From Symbiodinium natans (taxonomy: Eukaryota > Sar > Dinophyceae > Suessiales > Symbiodiniaceae): DNA of 62,000 bases. This document shows, piece by piece, positions 51,201 to 56,400 of this stretch. The position numbers were made by a program, and so were the translations under genes. Where the stretch lies: assembly GCA_905221605.1 (NCBI GenBank), contig CAJNDS010002315.1, positions 339,817-401,816 of the forward strand, in the 5' to 3' direction. The notes under the pieces are model-generated. The model searched no databases and was not told where the DNA came from. It worked only from the letters and a program-made list of their open reading frames with translations. Each line of letters begins with the position of its first letter. Position 1 is the first letter of the stretch.

Positions 51201-53684
51201 TAATTTAGGCCAATATCTCTATTAAATAGCGTCTACAAGGTGTATATGATGATGATCAGGTCCAGAATGCAATTCGATCGAGCACCTTTTAACAAGGACG
51301 CAGTACGGTTTCCGACCGAGCAAGTCCACTTCCATGCCATCTACCTTATCAGACGTATACAGGACTTTGCAGAGTCGAAACCGCTAAGCTAAGCAATCGC
51401 ATTACAGCTTATAGATGGGAGAAGGCTTTCGATAAGATTCAAACATGATAACTATTTTTGCTTTATCCAGACTTGGTTTCAGCCAGCATTACATAGATGT
51501 TATTGCGGATTGTTATCGAAAGCCGACATTCTATGTGAAGGACGATTTCGCTACTTCAACAATAAAAGAGCAAAGAAGCGGCATACGACAAGGATGCCCG
51601 TTGAGCCCTTTCTTGTTCACATTGGTTATGTCGTGCATTGATTCTGTATTCAATCCTCCATCACTGGTCACGTAGCCAATAATAGAGTTCCGGGTCTGGA
51701 TTTTGACATGGTTTTTATATGCTGATGGACACGATTGTGTTTTCCCAGAGCAACAGAGGTCTCAACGAAACTTTTGTGTCTCACCGAGAGGATTTCACAA
51801 CAATACGGACTCCAAACAGAGACAAGTGCGTCGCAATACCCATGAATAATGATGGTTCCATTCATTTCAAGATGGCACGCCCTCAGCCACAGAATACGAA
51901 GCTACGTATCTTGGCAATGAAATTAACAGGGAGGTCAATATTCGTCATGAAATCTCGAACAAGCTACAAGAGGCAAGACGCACTTGGATCAAATTAACCC
52001 CTTTTTGGAAAGCAAACCATGCTAGCAAGAGGTGGAAACTAATAGTATATGATGCCATTATCCGCAGTAAACTACTCTACGGGCTAGAAACTATTCACTT
52101 AACCACTGCTATGGCAAAGAAGCTCAATGCGTTCCAAATGAGGGGCATTCGCAAGATTTTAAACAAAGCTCACACCTATATAGACCGTACAAATACTAAT
52201 GCAAAGCTTCTGGAAGAAGCAAGTATGATAGCATGTCCAAGCCGGGCGACCACCAAAGATACTACTATTTAGTGAGTTCCATAATTTACGACGGGCTAAG
52301 CTTTTAGGTCATATACTTCGTAGTACTGATTCAGATCCTTTAAGACAGGTATCGTTTATGCCCAGCAGTGCCACTTCGAGTATGGCAAAAAGCGAGTTGG
52401 GAAGCCCCGGCAAACTTGGATACACCATGCAAAGAAGTTTGTGTGGGAAGAGACGCTTGGCAGAATATCTTATGAAGAAACCCGGTACAAGATAATCTCA
52501 TCTATAATGCAAGGTTTGCAAAGACAGTTCTAAAGCGTCTGCAGAGGGTAAGCCTCCTTTTTGCTGCGCCAACGCCGTGTCTTGAAGTTGACGTACAGTC
52601 GATTCACGGTATGGCTTCGGAAAAAAGCCCACGTTTCCTGCAACGCAGAAGCATCGAGCTTCTAGCATATTTTGAAAAAGTCAGACCCTCCCAACGACGT
52701 GCTTCTTATCTTGCCAAACAGCATCTCGTATTGTAATTAAGTACCATGCCTTTCCACCTATGACAAAGAAAAAGATGCGGCCAAACGAGACGCCCTAAAT
52801 CTTGGGGACTATATGAGCCCTAGAATCCAACCTCAACCCCTAAAATCTAAATCCCCTATTCAAGTACAGGGACCCTACGATGTTTTAAGGCTGTGCTTTT
52901 TCAGCCCTGACACGCAACTTTCGAAACCGTGCAGGGGGTCCGTCGCTGGGCGCCGGGATTGCGACGTGGCCGGCATCATAAGCTTTCGAGCTTTTTTTAG
53001 GGTTTAAGGTTTAGGGTTCAGGGTTTGGGGCCTAGGATAGTGTTTAACAGAAACCGAAGAATGTTCTCGGAAGCCATCAAGTATTTCGGGTTCAGAGCAT
53101 GGGGTACATGATCCTCCCGAGACCCTGAACCCTAAACAGGGGCTTCACGGTTTAGGGTTTAGGGTTTAGGGTTTAGGGTTTAGGCCTAAACATCAAGCCT
53201 TATTAACCCTAAACCCTGATTTTTTCCCTCGCAGCCCCCTCGGGCCTCAACCTAAAACCCTAAGCCCTCAATCCTAAAACCCTAAGCCCTACTCGGACTC
53301 GATCCTCAATCCTAAACCCTTAACCTTACACCCTGCACAATACACCCCTTTAACCCTAAACCCTACACCCCTAACCCTAAAGCAGCTTACGGCTTCGGTT
53401 GCAAGCCCTTGTCCTTCGGGGGCTTCGGTTTCGGTTTCGTTTTCAGGGTTTAGGGTTTAGGGTTCAGGGTTCAGGGTTTAGGCGAGCTGCAGAGCCGTCA
53501 ACACTCCACGAGTCTCCAACCCTAAAAACCCTAGAAACCCTAAACCCTAAACCCTAAAAACCCTAAAACCCTAAAACCCTAAACCCTAAACCCTAAACCC
53601 TAAACCCTAAAAACCCTAAAAGCCCTAAACCCCCCACCCAAGGCATGGCTCATCGACCTCGACCCGCATCTCTTACGACAGCAG
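27664..53684 (+). CDS. UNC93-like (DUF895-type) MFS transporter gene, at least 22 mini-exons (gene span)
   Basis: The family is a multi-pass membrane protein of the major facilitator superfamily. Motifs appear in the family order: PGLFNALNGLG, SDPAVAALANSCLY, FGYFGSAFFNLFGPR, GLTYAVYATCIYF, GAGLFWTAQG, KGRLIAVFWVIFNLGG, REDGTPV, ASNWFYTYDFNGFNG, FNVRTRGLNS, VLDADGP..RAR, DAIYQNYAYWLM and VYKAG. Exons are 23-79 nt. Most joins are phase-consistent through GC-AG, GT-AG and one GA-AG intron. Gaps remain between exons at 30207-32646, 37128-39536, 43376-45551 and 45610-47590. The substrate cannot be inferred. Confidence 0.8.
28248..28358. mobile_element. MITE family C, copy 6
   Basis: CTAGGACCCAGAGTAGGTCC ... 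GTTTACTCTTGGGCCTAG, intact CTAG at both ends. Confidence 0.82.
28364..28464. repeat. CCCTAAA array, C strand, exact
   Basis: Fourteen exact units between MITE C6 and the UNC93-like exon b. Confidence 0.96.
28473..28535 (+). CDS. UNC93-like exon b (first membrane helix)
   Basis: Acceptor CCAG/G. Reads ALGILAFAGPGLFNALNGLG then N, ending AAC before GC. PG.FNAL.GLG is the hallmark of the first helix in UNC93-like transporters. Confidence 0.85.
28536..29108 (+). other. UNC93-like intron b
   Basis: GC-AG. A G-strand array (28573-28626) lies inside MITE D2 near the donor. C-strand units occur at 29029-29070. Confidence 0.55.
28556..28715. mobile_element. MITE family D, copy 2, interrupted by a TTTAGGG array
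   Basis: CTATTTGCTTAAGA at the left, then seven TTTAGGG-like units, then GACAAAAGAAAAAAGAGATA, ATTGCCCTTATAAGGAAGAA and GGGGGTTCTTAGTACGC at the right. The array replaces or invades the left arm. Confidence 0.65.
29109..29160 (+). CDS. UNC93-like exon c
   Basis: CTCAG/G then AGSSDPAVAALANSCLY plus T, before GC. T plus GC of exon d makes Cys. Matches the family loop D...A..AN..LY between helices 1 and 2. Confidence 0.85.
29346..29432. repeat. CCCTAAA array, C strand
   Basis: Twelve exact units. A similar array lies at 29169-29250. Confidence 0.95.
29526..29707. repeat. TTTTCGGG variant array
   Basis: About 15 units of GGGTTTTC flanked by GGGTTTC 7-mers. The 8-bp period gives an 8-residue repeat in any frame, producing a spurious KTRKPENP peptide on the minus strand. 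Confidence 0.95.
29848..30112. repeat. CGCACA microsatellite between two C(n)A(n) tracts
   Basis: C13A10 at 29848-29870, alternating purine-pyrimidine CGCACA repeats at 29879-30046, a GA run at 30051-30066 and C20A4 at 30091-30115. The repeats are open in several frames, so long ORFs here are artefacts. Confidence 0.93.
30150..30207 (+). CDS. UNC93-like exon d (second membrane helix)
   Basis: GC then TFAIFGYFGSAFFNLFGP then CG, before GC. The ALY.TFA.FG..G...N..GPR block is diagnostic. Phase fits exon c exactly. Confidence 0.85.
30269..30351. mobile_element. MITE family A, copy 5
   Basis: TTAGGGATGTTCCCCCCTAT and the complement-like GTTAGTATAAGGGGGAACA. The right terminus is eroded and no target duplication is visible. 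Confidence 0.7.
30383..30450 (+). CDS. Doubtful exon candidate
   Basis: Reads CPPVGCVHPAQTVLRYGAMI then SA plus AA, before GC. It could follow GPR in the transporter, but its phase-0 start does not match exon d (phase 2). Confidence 0.25.
30964..31015. repeat. TTTAGGG array, G strand
   Basis: Seven exact units. An open island ending GCG at 30963 would use the first GT of this array as donor. Confidence 0.94.
32066..32145. mobile_element. MITE family B, partial
   Basis: GTACCTGGACTAAGGTTGTA and GCGAACTACTCATGCACCC: the interior and a drifted right end. Confidence 0.45.
32646..32694 (+). CDS. UNC93-like exon e (third membrane helix)
   Basis: C then QGGLTYAVYATCIYFT, ending ACG before GTGCCG. 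Phase 0 out, matching exon f. Confidence 0.7.
32695..33231 (+). other. UNC93-like intron e
   Basis: GT-AG. ATGCAT/GTATGC-rich microsatellite (about 32790-32860), G-rich DNA at about 32997-33105, then CCCTAAA-like units before CTGTCAG. Confidence 0.55.
33232..33274 (+). CDS. UNC93-like exon f
   Basis: GTCAG/G then AQHKSLAVLGGIVL plus G, before GC. The split Gly joins GC ATT of exon g. The frame stays open to 33327 if unspliced, but the family continuation is in exon g. Confidence 0.78.
33275..34170 (+). other. UNC93-like intron f
   Basis: GC-AG. G-strand array 33358-33391, a C15A16 tract followed by (CA)n at 33955-34004, then G-strand units before the acceptor. Confidence 0.55.
34171..34225 (+). 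CDS. UNC93-like exon g (fourth membrane helix)
   Basis: GC then IGAGLFWTAQGAAAMGL plus GG, before GTCTG. GAG..W.AQG is one of the most conserved motifs of the family. Confidence 0.85.
34471..34493 (+). CDS. UNC93-like exon h (23-nt microexon)
   Basis: G then NMSGDVK plus G, before GC. Bridges GLG to G-RLIAVFW. Both splits complete Gly codons. The frame is open further (LQRGDFYPTGDGWILFS), but splicing at AAGG/GC gives the family sequence. Confidence 0.7.
34494..36117 (+). other. UNC93-like intron h
   Basis: GC-AG, 1.6 kb. G units near the donor, CCCTAAA-like array at 34890-35040, unique DNA at 35400-35980 with unassigned open frames (35432-35650, 35852-35980), and C-strand units just before the acceptor. 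Confidence 0.5.
36118..36159 (+). CDS. UNC93-like exon i (fifth membrane helix)
   Basis: GA then RLIAVFWVIFNLG plus G, before GACGG. FW.IFNLG is diagnostic. The donor is GA, not GT or GC: G plus GA of exon j makes Gly and gives NLGGVVGG. Confidence 0.85.
36160..36809 (+). other. UNC93-like intron i (GA-AG)
   Basis: Starts GACGGGG and ends CCCCTCCCTCAG. Short G-strand units at 36275-36295 and C-strand units at 36750-36785 near the acceptor. Confidence 0.62.
36810..36885 (+). CDS. UNC93-like exon j (sixth membrane helix)
   Basis: GA then VVGGLLQFALNFHTTGTSAA then GFGF plus TG, before GT. The 3' border is less certain: CAGCTG/GT is an alternative. Confidence 0.78.
36924..36957. repeat. (AT)n microsatellite
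   Basis: About 17 AT units in a short intron. Confidence 0.95.
37078..37128 (+). CDS. UNC93-like exon k
   Basis: CTCAG/G then AATGTMVDVFFIGFSL plus AG, before GTCACC. Hydrophobic, as expected for the end of helix 6. Its phase-2 exit does not fit exon l directly, so a small exon may be missing. Confidence 0.6.
37975..38165. mobile_element. Family F element, copy 3, inverted
   Basis: Contains GATGTACCCCTAAGAGGTTC, two copies of CTCCGAATATGGCCCTTATA, and GGTCCAAGGTAGAGTC, the reverse complements of family-F motifs at 7860-8421. Confidence 0.68.
38705..38798. repeat. TTTAGGG array, G strand
   Basis: Thirteen exact units. Confidence 0.96.
39536..39585 (+). CDS. UNC93-like exon l
   Basis: TTGAG/G then VMVAGAALAPVLLAEP plus AC, before GCGCGG. 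AC plus G makes Thr and leads into SSVVREDG, the helix-to-loop junction of the family. Confidence 0.8.
39710..39755 (+). CDS. UNC93-like exon m (central loop)
   Basis: G then SSVVREDGTPVLFEQ, ending CAG before GC. VVREDGT.V is diagnostic. The frame stays open to about 39803, so a later donor is possible and would add residues the family usually has here. Confidence 0.78.
39756..40965 (+). other. UNC93-like intron m
   Basis: Contains G units, MITE D3 and AT-rich ATATGTATATGC microsatellites (40311-40442). Unique DNA otherwise. Confidence 0.52.
39848..39957. mobile_element. MITE family D, copy 3
   Basis: GTACTAATTGCTTCAGAACC ... GGGGTTCTTACGCAACTGGT then AGTAC, 110 bp. Confidence 0.75.
40966..40999 (+). 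CDS. UNC93-like exon n (34-nt microexon)
   Basis: CCCAG/G then AFSAITDPFIV plus C, before GCGCC. C plus GA of exon o makes Arg: DPFIV-RNLLFYLASNWFY. The family has a DP.. motif just before this helix. Confidence 0.62.
41000..41668 (+). other. UNC93-like intron n
   Basis: GC-AG. G units at 41041-41070, unique DNA open on both strands at 41100-41470 (no family), and CCCTAAA units just before the acceptor. Confidence 0.52.
41669..41741 (+). CDS. UNC93-like exon o (seventh membrane helix)
   Basis: GA then NLLFYLASNWFYTYDFNGFN then GHQ plus CT, before GC. ASN.FY.Y.FN..N is diagnostic. CT plus G makes Leu and joins FNVRTRG. Confidence 0.86.
41871..41929. repeat. T-tract, (GT)n, T9 and G25 composite
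   Basis: T10, about eight GT units, T9, then 25 consecutive G. The same composite occurs on the opposite strand at 33955-34004. Confidence 0.95.
42135..42262. mobile_element. Inverted-repeat element with AT-repeat core
   Basis: TTAGCAGGGAATGAGAGAGT..GGTACCCTATGT on the left is mirrored by ATAGGGTACCTCATGCCCCC ATTCCCTAA on the right. The loop is (AT)n (42176-42202). Confidence 0.65.
42464..42542 (+). CDS. UNC93-like exon p
   Basis: ACAAG/G then FNVRTRGLNSAAFWAAQMLA then AWRFGK, ending AAG before GC. FN.RTR.LN...YW is a signature of the family. Confidence 0.87.
42543..43338 (+). other. UNC93-like intron p
   Basis: GC-AG. Begins with G-strand arrays (42579-42720). Contains two unassigned coding-like islands (42776-42854 and 42910-42999). 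Confidence 0.5.
42776..42999 (+). CDS. Unassigned coding-like pair with a 55-nt CCCTAAA intron
   Basis: 42776-42854 reads KSSMRISRQHLENWQEEARQ and ends CGCCAG before GC. 42910 onward reads LVAMEIDIVTKELPRATELG then QQLLKLQTEE. The two join in phase 0 into a helical, coiled-coil-like stretch. The 55-nt interval is almost pure CCCTAAA ending CCCCAG. Neither belongs to the transporter, so this may be a nested gene fragment or an alternative exon. A second frame (DSDYLDKEFDENLK) is also open in the first part. Confidence 0.35.
43339..43376 (+). CDS. UNC93-like exon q
   Basis: GAGAG/G then VLDADGPAKVRA plus AG. Family motif LLD...L.RR.RA follows the RTR.LN segment. The 3' end is uncertain (GA donor at 43377, or further). 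Confidence 0.72.
43752..43824. repeat. CCCTAAA array, C strand
   Basis: Ten exact units. Confidence 0.95.
43960..44059. mobile_element. MITE family A, copy 6, with exact 8-bp target duplication
   Basis: TGGGGATGTTCCCGCTTATA ... GGGGGAACATCCCAA, flanked by ACCAAACC on both sides (43952-43959 and 44060-44067). With copy 4 this fixes the duplication length at 8 bp. Confidence 0.9.
44157..44275. repeat. CCCCCTAAA (9-mer) variant array
   Basis: About 13 units of CCCCCTAAA and CCCCTAAA, a C-expanded telomere-like variant. Confidence 0.93.
44639..44860. CDS. Coding-like segment, strand and frame unresolved
   Basis: Plus strand: FAYSVVVRTARACRAVGTSD. Minus strand: PWPQLEEKIDRYVEKACLVQ and, in another frame, EALNINTLIFLGHNLKKKS. 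All are stop-free for more than 20 codons. Cannot be resolved by eye. Confidence 0.25.
44866..44925. repeat. Small hairpin
   Basis: ACCTTTTTGGTTATATAG and CTATATATAAAAGGTT are inverted copies around AATCCTA. Confidence 0.55.
45129..45163. repeat. C17A18 tract
   Basis: Complement of the T(n)G(n) composites seen elsewhere. Confidence 0.95.
45551..45610 (+). CDS. UNC93-like exon r
   Basis: AAAAG/GT then APCALDFWHDGTCSWLASA plus G, before GTAAGG, the most consensus-like donor in the window. It fits the family loop LD..D....W....L before the YG..DA.YQ helix. Confidence 0.62.
45611..47589 (+). other. UNC93-like intron(s) r
   Basis: GT-AG if single. Includes degenerate repeats and a repeat-free stretch 46560-47460 with open frames on both strands. 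The phase shows that one short exon is missing between exons r and s. Confidence 0.42.
46832..47032 (+). CDS. Complete small ORF, unknown
   Basis: ATG (A at -3) to TGA, 66 codons: MADAAWERGSEPEILECAEA then FRLSGTWAKRRPFEKDPCVN. The acidic C-terminal half and codon bias look real. The minus strand is also open (46825-47118, YLQLLSSEIVPYFMFTLQAP), so a nested minus gene is the alternative. No family is recognised. Confidence 0.35.
   Translation: MADAAWERGSEPEILECAEAFRLSGTWAKRRPFEKDPCVNPDGEDDLGRAAGTFLLSLITAKKDTA
47590..47625 (+). CDS. UNC93-like exon s (36-nt microexon)
   Basis: CAAG/G then LGAADAIYQNY plus GC, before GC. GC plus G makes Ala, giving DAIYQNYA-YW. Confidence 0.8.
47626..48699 (+). 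other. UNC93-like intron s
   Basis: GC-AG. G-strand degenerate units at 47670-47950, a pure array at 48329-48390, and MITE B10 just upstream of the acceptor. Confidence 0.55.
48568..48651. mobile_element. MITE family B, copy 10
   Basis: CTGGAAGGTTTCATG ... TAGCTACCCATGAATCTTCAAG, 84 bp. Confidence 0.68.
48700..48773 (+). CDS. UNC93-like exon t
   Basis: CGAG/G then YWLMSTVAGNNVRKTVMYSA then VYKA plus G, before GTTTAGGG. YW..G...N......Y...YK is diagnostic. The GT donor is the first unit of a TTTAGGG array; AAG/GC three codons earlier is the alternative. Confidence 0.85.
49560..49832 (+). pseudogene. LINE endonuclease fragment
   Basis: Contains LLSETNVNSSSWEAW (catalytic Glu block) and NAGVAIVIKG. 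The frame breaks afterwards; YAPHSAHAGEEKENFYDLLS and GGDFNARLHY continue at 49900-50030 in another frame, and DSDHF at about 50355. Confidence 0.8.
50827..51225 (+). pseudogene. LINE reverse transcriptase, N-terminal part
   Basis: A 132-codon frame with FVISELNDALQSSK, QPGPDGIIIELLKW and ARVAPIFKKGDTD, the RT-0 to RT-2 blocks. Stop follows at a frameshift (LGQYLY). Confidence 0.85.
51445..51675 (+). pseudogene. LINE reverse transcriptase, central part
   Basis: LSRLGFSQHYIDVIADCY and SGIRQGCPLSPFLFTLVMS (RT-4 block). The following FYADD box at 51711-51737 is disrupted by small insertions, so the active-site Asp pair cannot form in one frame. Confidence 0.85.
51935..52740 (+). pseudogene. LINE C-terminal region
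   Basis: Shifting frames contain PFWKANHASKRWKLIVYDAI, RSKLLYGLETIHLT and RRAKLLGHILRS, typical of the region after RT in such elements. Confidence 0.75.
52935..52960 (+). CDS. UNC93-like exon u (26-nt microexon)
   Basis: GG then GPSLGAGI, ending ATT before GC. Bridges YKAG to AWLIDLD as in the family YK..QS.GA..AW.ID block. The borders are chosen for phase; alternatives exist. Confidence 0.5.
52961..53642 (+). other. UNC93-like intron u
   Basis: GC-AG. G units at 53150-53185, then C-strand arrays (53210-53360 and 53515-53635) up to the acceptor. Confidence 0.55.
53643..53684 (+). CDS. UNC93-like exon v (last clear exon)
   Basis: CCAAG/G then AWLIDLDPHLLRQQ, ending CAG before GTCGGG. Matches the W.ID segment near the end of the last helices. 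The C-terminus was not found. Confidence 0.62.
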
Positions 53685-53877
53685 GTCGGGAATCCCGGGC
53701 CCTCTTCTGGTGAAGAGCGGTTTCGGGTCAGTTTTTTTTTTTTTTTTTTTTTTGTTGGTTTTTTTTGGGTTTTCTGGGTTTTGGAGGGTTTTTAGGTTTT
53801 TTTGAGTCAGGGTACAGAGTCGGGGTTGAGGTTCAATCCGAGCTCAGCTTGTCTGAGCTTCGGCTTCAGACGTGCAA

Positions 53878-53937
53878 AAAAGCCTAAAGCCTAAAGCCTA
53901 AAGCCTAAAGCCTAAAGCCTAAAGCCTAAAGCCTAAA
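53878..53937. repeat. AAAGCCT tandem array
   Basis: Eight or nine exact 7-mers, same length as the telomere-like unit but a different sequence. Confidence 0.95.
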
Positions 53938-54776
53938 AACCCCTTTGTTGATCATTCAAAGCATTGAACCCGAGCAAACTACAATGCCTGTTTATTCATG
54001 GGTAGTAGTTCTCTACATCTGAGTCCCATTTGGGGTTCTATATGTATATATATATATATATTTGTACGGTAATGTTGGACTCGCTTCAGCTTCAGGGGCC
54101 GCTATTAAAGGCGTTTTTTTCCGGAAAACTTATCGAGGATCCCCCCCCATGGGGTGAGGGTGGTCCGCAATTGTGCGAAGTGCGCGGCCCGGGGATGAAG
54201 GGCGGGGGGGCGGGGAGCAATAACTGAAAGTTGTTTTGGAATAAGAAGCTCCGGGTTTTTTTGGCGTCCAGCCTTATTTAAATTCCTTGTAAAATTTCAT
54301 TACGAAACAGGCCCCCAAACAATTTTCCAAGGGAGTAGCCCACGAGCTGCCCTGATTCGCTTTAGCAAGTTGTTTCGGTGGTCCGCATTAATCTGGAGCC
54401 CCGGCGACCGTGGAGCTACAAAGCCTGGCAAGCTTAGACCCTCAAGCTTCAAGGCTTCCCCTCAACCCTCGACCCCTAGCCGCCCTACCCCCAGCCCCCG
54501 TCCCAGCCCCGTCCCAGATTATTAAGGATCCCCGAAAGCCCCAAAATTGTTTGGGGGGGGGGGGGGGGGGGGGGGGCTGGACACTAAGCCGAGTCCAACA
54601 TGGGGATCCTAATTTAGAGACCTAACCATTCAGGTACAGGTTCGCTAGCATTGAGAACAGCTTGGGGCTTAGGCCTTTCAGCATTATGCCGTTTGGGCAT
54701 GCGATTCTCGCAGCCTTTGCGTGAAAAGTTGCTACAAGTAGCTGCAGACCTTGGGTGCTCACGAGTGCAGCTTTGT

Positions 54777-54857
54777 ATCATCATCATCATCATCATCATC
54801 ATCAGCATCATCATCATCATCATCATCATCATACATACATACATATATATATATATG
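54777..54857. repeat. (ATC)n, ACAT and AT microsatellites
   Basis: About 18 ATC units interrupted once by AGC, then ACAT and AT units. ORFs across it are artefacts. Confidence 0.95.
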
Positions 54858-54966
54858 TATGTGCATATGTACATGTTTGTATTGCCTCCTTTGTGCAAAA
54901 AGATGTAACCAGCTACCCCTAAACCCAAACCGCAAAAAACCCTCGTGTACCAGCGGCGACATGCCA

Positions 54967-55012
54967 GGGTTTAGGGTTTAGGGTTTAGGGTTTAGGGTTT
55001 AGGGTTTAGGGT
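54967..55012. repeat. TTTAGGG array, G strand
   Basis: Seven exact units. Degenerate units continue at 55075-55200. Confidence 0.94.
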
Positions 55013-55375
55013 TCCGAAAGCCCCTGAGCAGGGCATCCTGTGCCTCGTGCTGACCCTAGGCCAGGGGGAGGGGTTTGGGGTTTAGGGTTTAGGTTTTAGG
55101 GTTTAGGTTTTATGGGTTTGGGGTTTAGGGGTTAGGGTTTAGGTTTTAGGGGTTTAGGGTGTGGGGGTTTTGGGGTGTAGGGTGTAGGGCTGAGCGTTTT
55201 ACAGTTGAGGGGGCAGGAGGAGGTGGGGAAGGGGTTCACTAGTGCTAGCGCAGTGCGAGTTCCATGCGCAGCATGTCTCGGGGTTCTGAGAGAGACGCAG
55301 ACTTCTGCGTGTGGCCAAACGGAGACATCTTCCGTCTCTTTGGGGGGTTTTGGGTTTAGGGCTTAGGGCCTAGTC

Positions 55376-55738
55376 TTGGTTTGCAACAGCGCGGCAAGAG
55401 GCGGCTGGATGTTTGCGAGCCCCCCGTGCTTTGGCTACCCTTTCGACAGATGGCTCTGCTGCCACATTCTGAGGCAAACGCAAAGACGGTCACGCGAACC
55501 CTCGTTGAAGCCTGGCGGCCTTCGTCGAACCCTCACGCCTTCGTCGAAGATTCCCCCCTTCGTCGCGGCTTGTTCGGGGTCAGGGTTCGTCGACCCCGCC
55601 GGGGGCAAGTTGAGGTGGGAAGTGAAGAATACCAGGCTCGGCAAGCGCGGCTTCGTAAACCCTTCTCTTTCGTCGAAGTTGCCTGACTTCGCCGAGTTCG
55701 TTTGGAGGCTTTGGGCTTACAACGTTCGTCCCAGGTAG
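55376..55738 (+). CDS. Coding-like segment of about 120 codons, frame uncertain
   Basis: Two plus frames are open. One reads LDVCEPPVLWLPFRQMALLP and HSEANAKTVTRTLVEAWRPS in the first half. The other reads GGKLRWEVKNTRLGKRGFVN and LPDFAEFVWRLWAYNVRP in the second half, ending CCCAG before GTAGG. Repeated CTTCGTCGAA motifs occur through it. No family is recognised; one intron between the halves is possible. Confidence 0.38.
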   Translation: MVCNSAARGGWMFASPPCFGYPFDRWLCCHILRQTQRRSREPSLKPGGLRRTLTPSSKIPPFVAACSGSGFVDPAGGKLRWEVKNTRLGKRGFVNPSLSSKLPDFAEFVWRLWAYNVRPR

Positions 55739-55979
55739 GCTGGGGGTACGCCTTTCGCTTTTTTCGGCCCTGAATGGGGCCATCACCCCAGTGTGCGATG
55801 CCTTTATCCATGTGTACCCGGACAAAGCTCCGTTGCGGTGGCAGGGTCCTGACCATCCCGAAGTGGCTCTAGTAAAGTTTACTAGGTTTCTCTGGGTTTA
55901 GGGTTAGGGTTTAGGGTTTAGGGTTGAGGGTTGAGGGTTTAGGGTTTAGGGTTGAGGGTTTAGGGTTTAGGGTTTAGGG

Positions 55980-56270
55980 GGGGGGGGGGGGGAGGGAGGC
56001 TCTATATTGGGGGGCCCCAATCCAATCATGTCTTCGACCCAGCGCTATTGGAGTTTAGGAGTTGTTTCACAGCCGAATCCACAACACCCTAGCCCCGAAT
56101 CCGAAGTACTCCTGAAAGCCACGACGAAGCATGTCAACTGTGCCTTGCAGGGAACACATCGTTAGAACAGGATGATCTGAAGTCAGTCAGCAATCTTGTC
56201 TTCCTTTTCACTCTATTCCGCCAGCGACACGCCCGAAGCCCTAAACCCTACACCCTACACCCTAACCCAG
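55980..56270. other. No recognised gene
   Basis: G16 run after G-strand units (55880-55994), then unique DNA and C-rich units before the next open segment. Confidence 0.35.
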
Positions 56271-56400
56271 ACCTTCTGTGAGGTGCTTGTCTCCCCGTGG
56301 TCACCACGTTTCCATCTGGAGACTGCAAGAAAGATGACCTCAGAGTCTGATAGTTTATGGTTTAAGGCCTGCCGTCTGCCTTCACCCCATAAGCCGACAG
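56271..56400 (+). CDS. Exon candidate, unassigned protein
   Basis: AACCCAG then TFCEVLVSPWSPRFHLETAR and KMTSESDSLWFKACRLPSPH, ending ACAG before GC. C-strand units precede it and a G-strand unit follows. No family is recognised. Confidence 0.4.

Larger units (their letters stand above)
49440..52770 (+). mobile_element. Decayed non-LTR retrotransposon (APE endonuclease plus reverse transcriptase)
   Basis: AT-richer than its surroundings and free of telomere-like repeats. In order, in shifting frames: endonuclease motifs LLSETN, GGDFNARL and DSDHF; RT motifs PGPDGI, FKKGD and RQGCPLSPFLF; and a C-terminal FWK...KLIVYDAIIRSKLLYGLE segment. Many frameshifts and stops show it is inactive. No poly-A tail or clear target duplication was identified. 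Confidence 0.88.
48774..52934 (+). other. UNC93-like intron t, host of the LINE
   Basis: Starts with GTTTAGGG units, then GGTTTATAG tandem units (48810-48930) and a G-rich tract (48979-49008). A 3.3-kb decayed LINE follows in the same orientation as the gene. Ends CCGTGCAG. Confidence 0.6.
53685..55375. other. No recognised gene; low-complexity DNA
   Basis: T19 run at 53731-53749, AAAGCCT tandem array (53878-53937), AT repeats, G27 run at about 54550-54576, ATC microsatellite and G-strand arrays. The end of the transporter gene probably lies here but is not visible. Confidence 0.4.
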
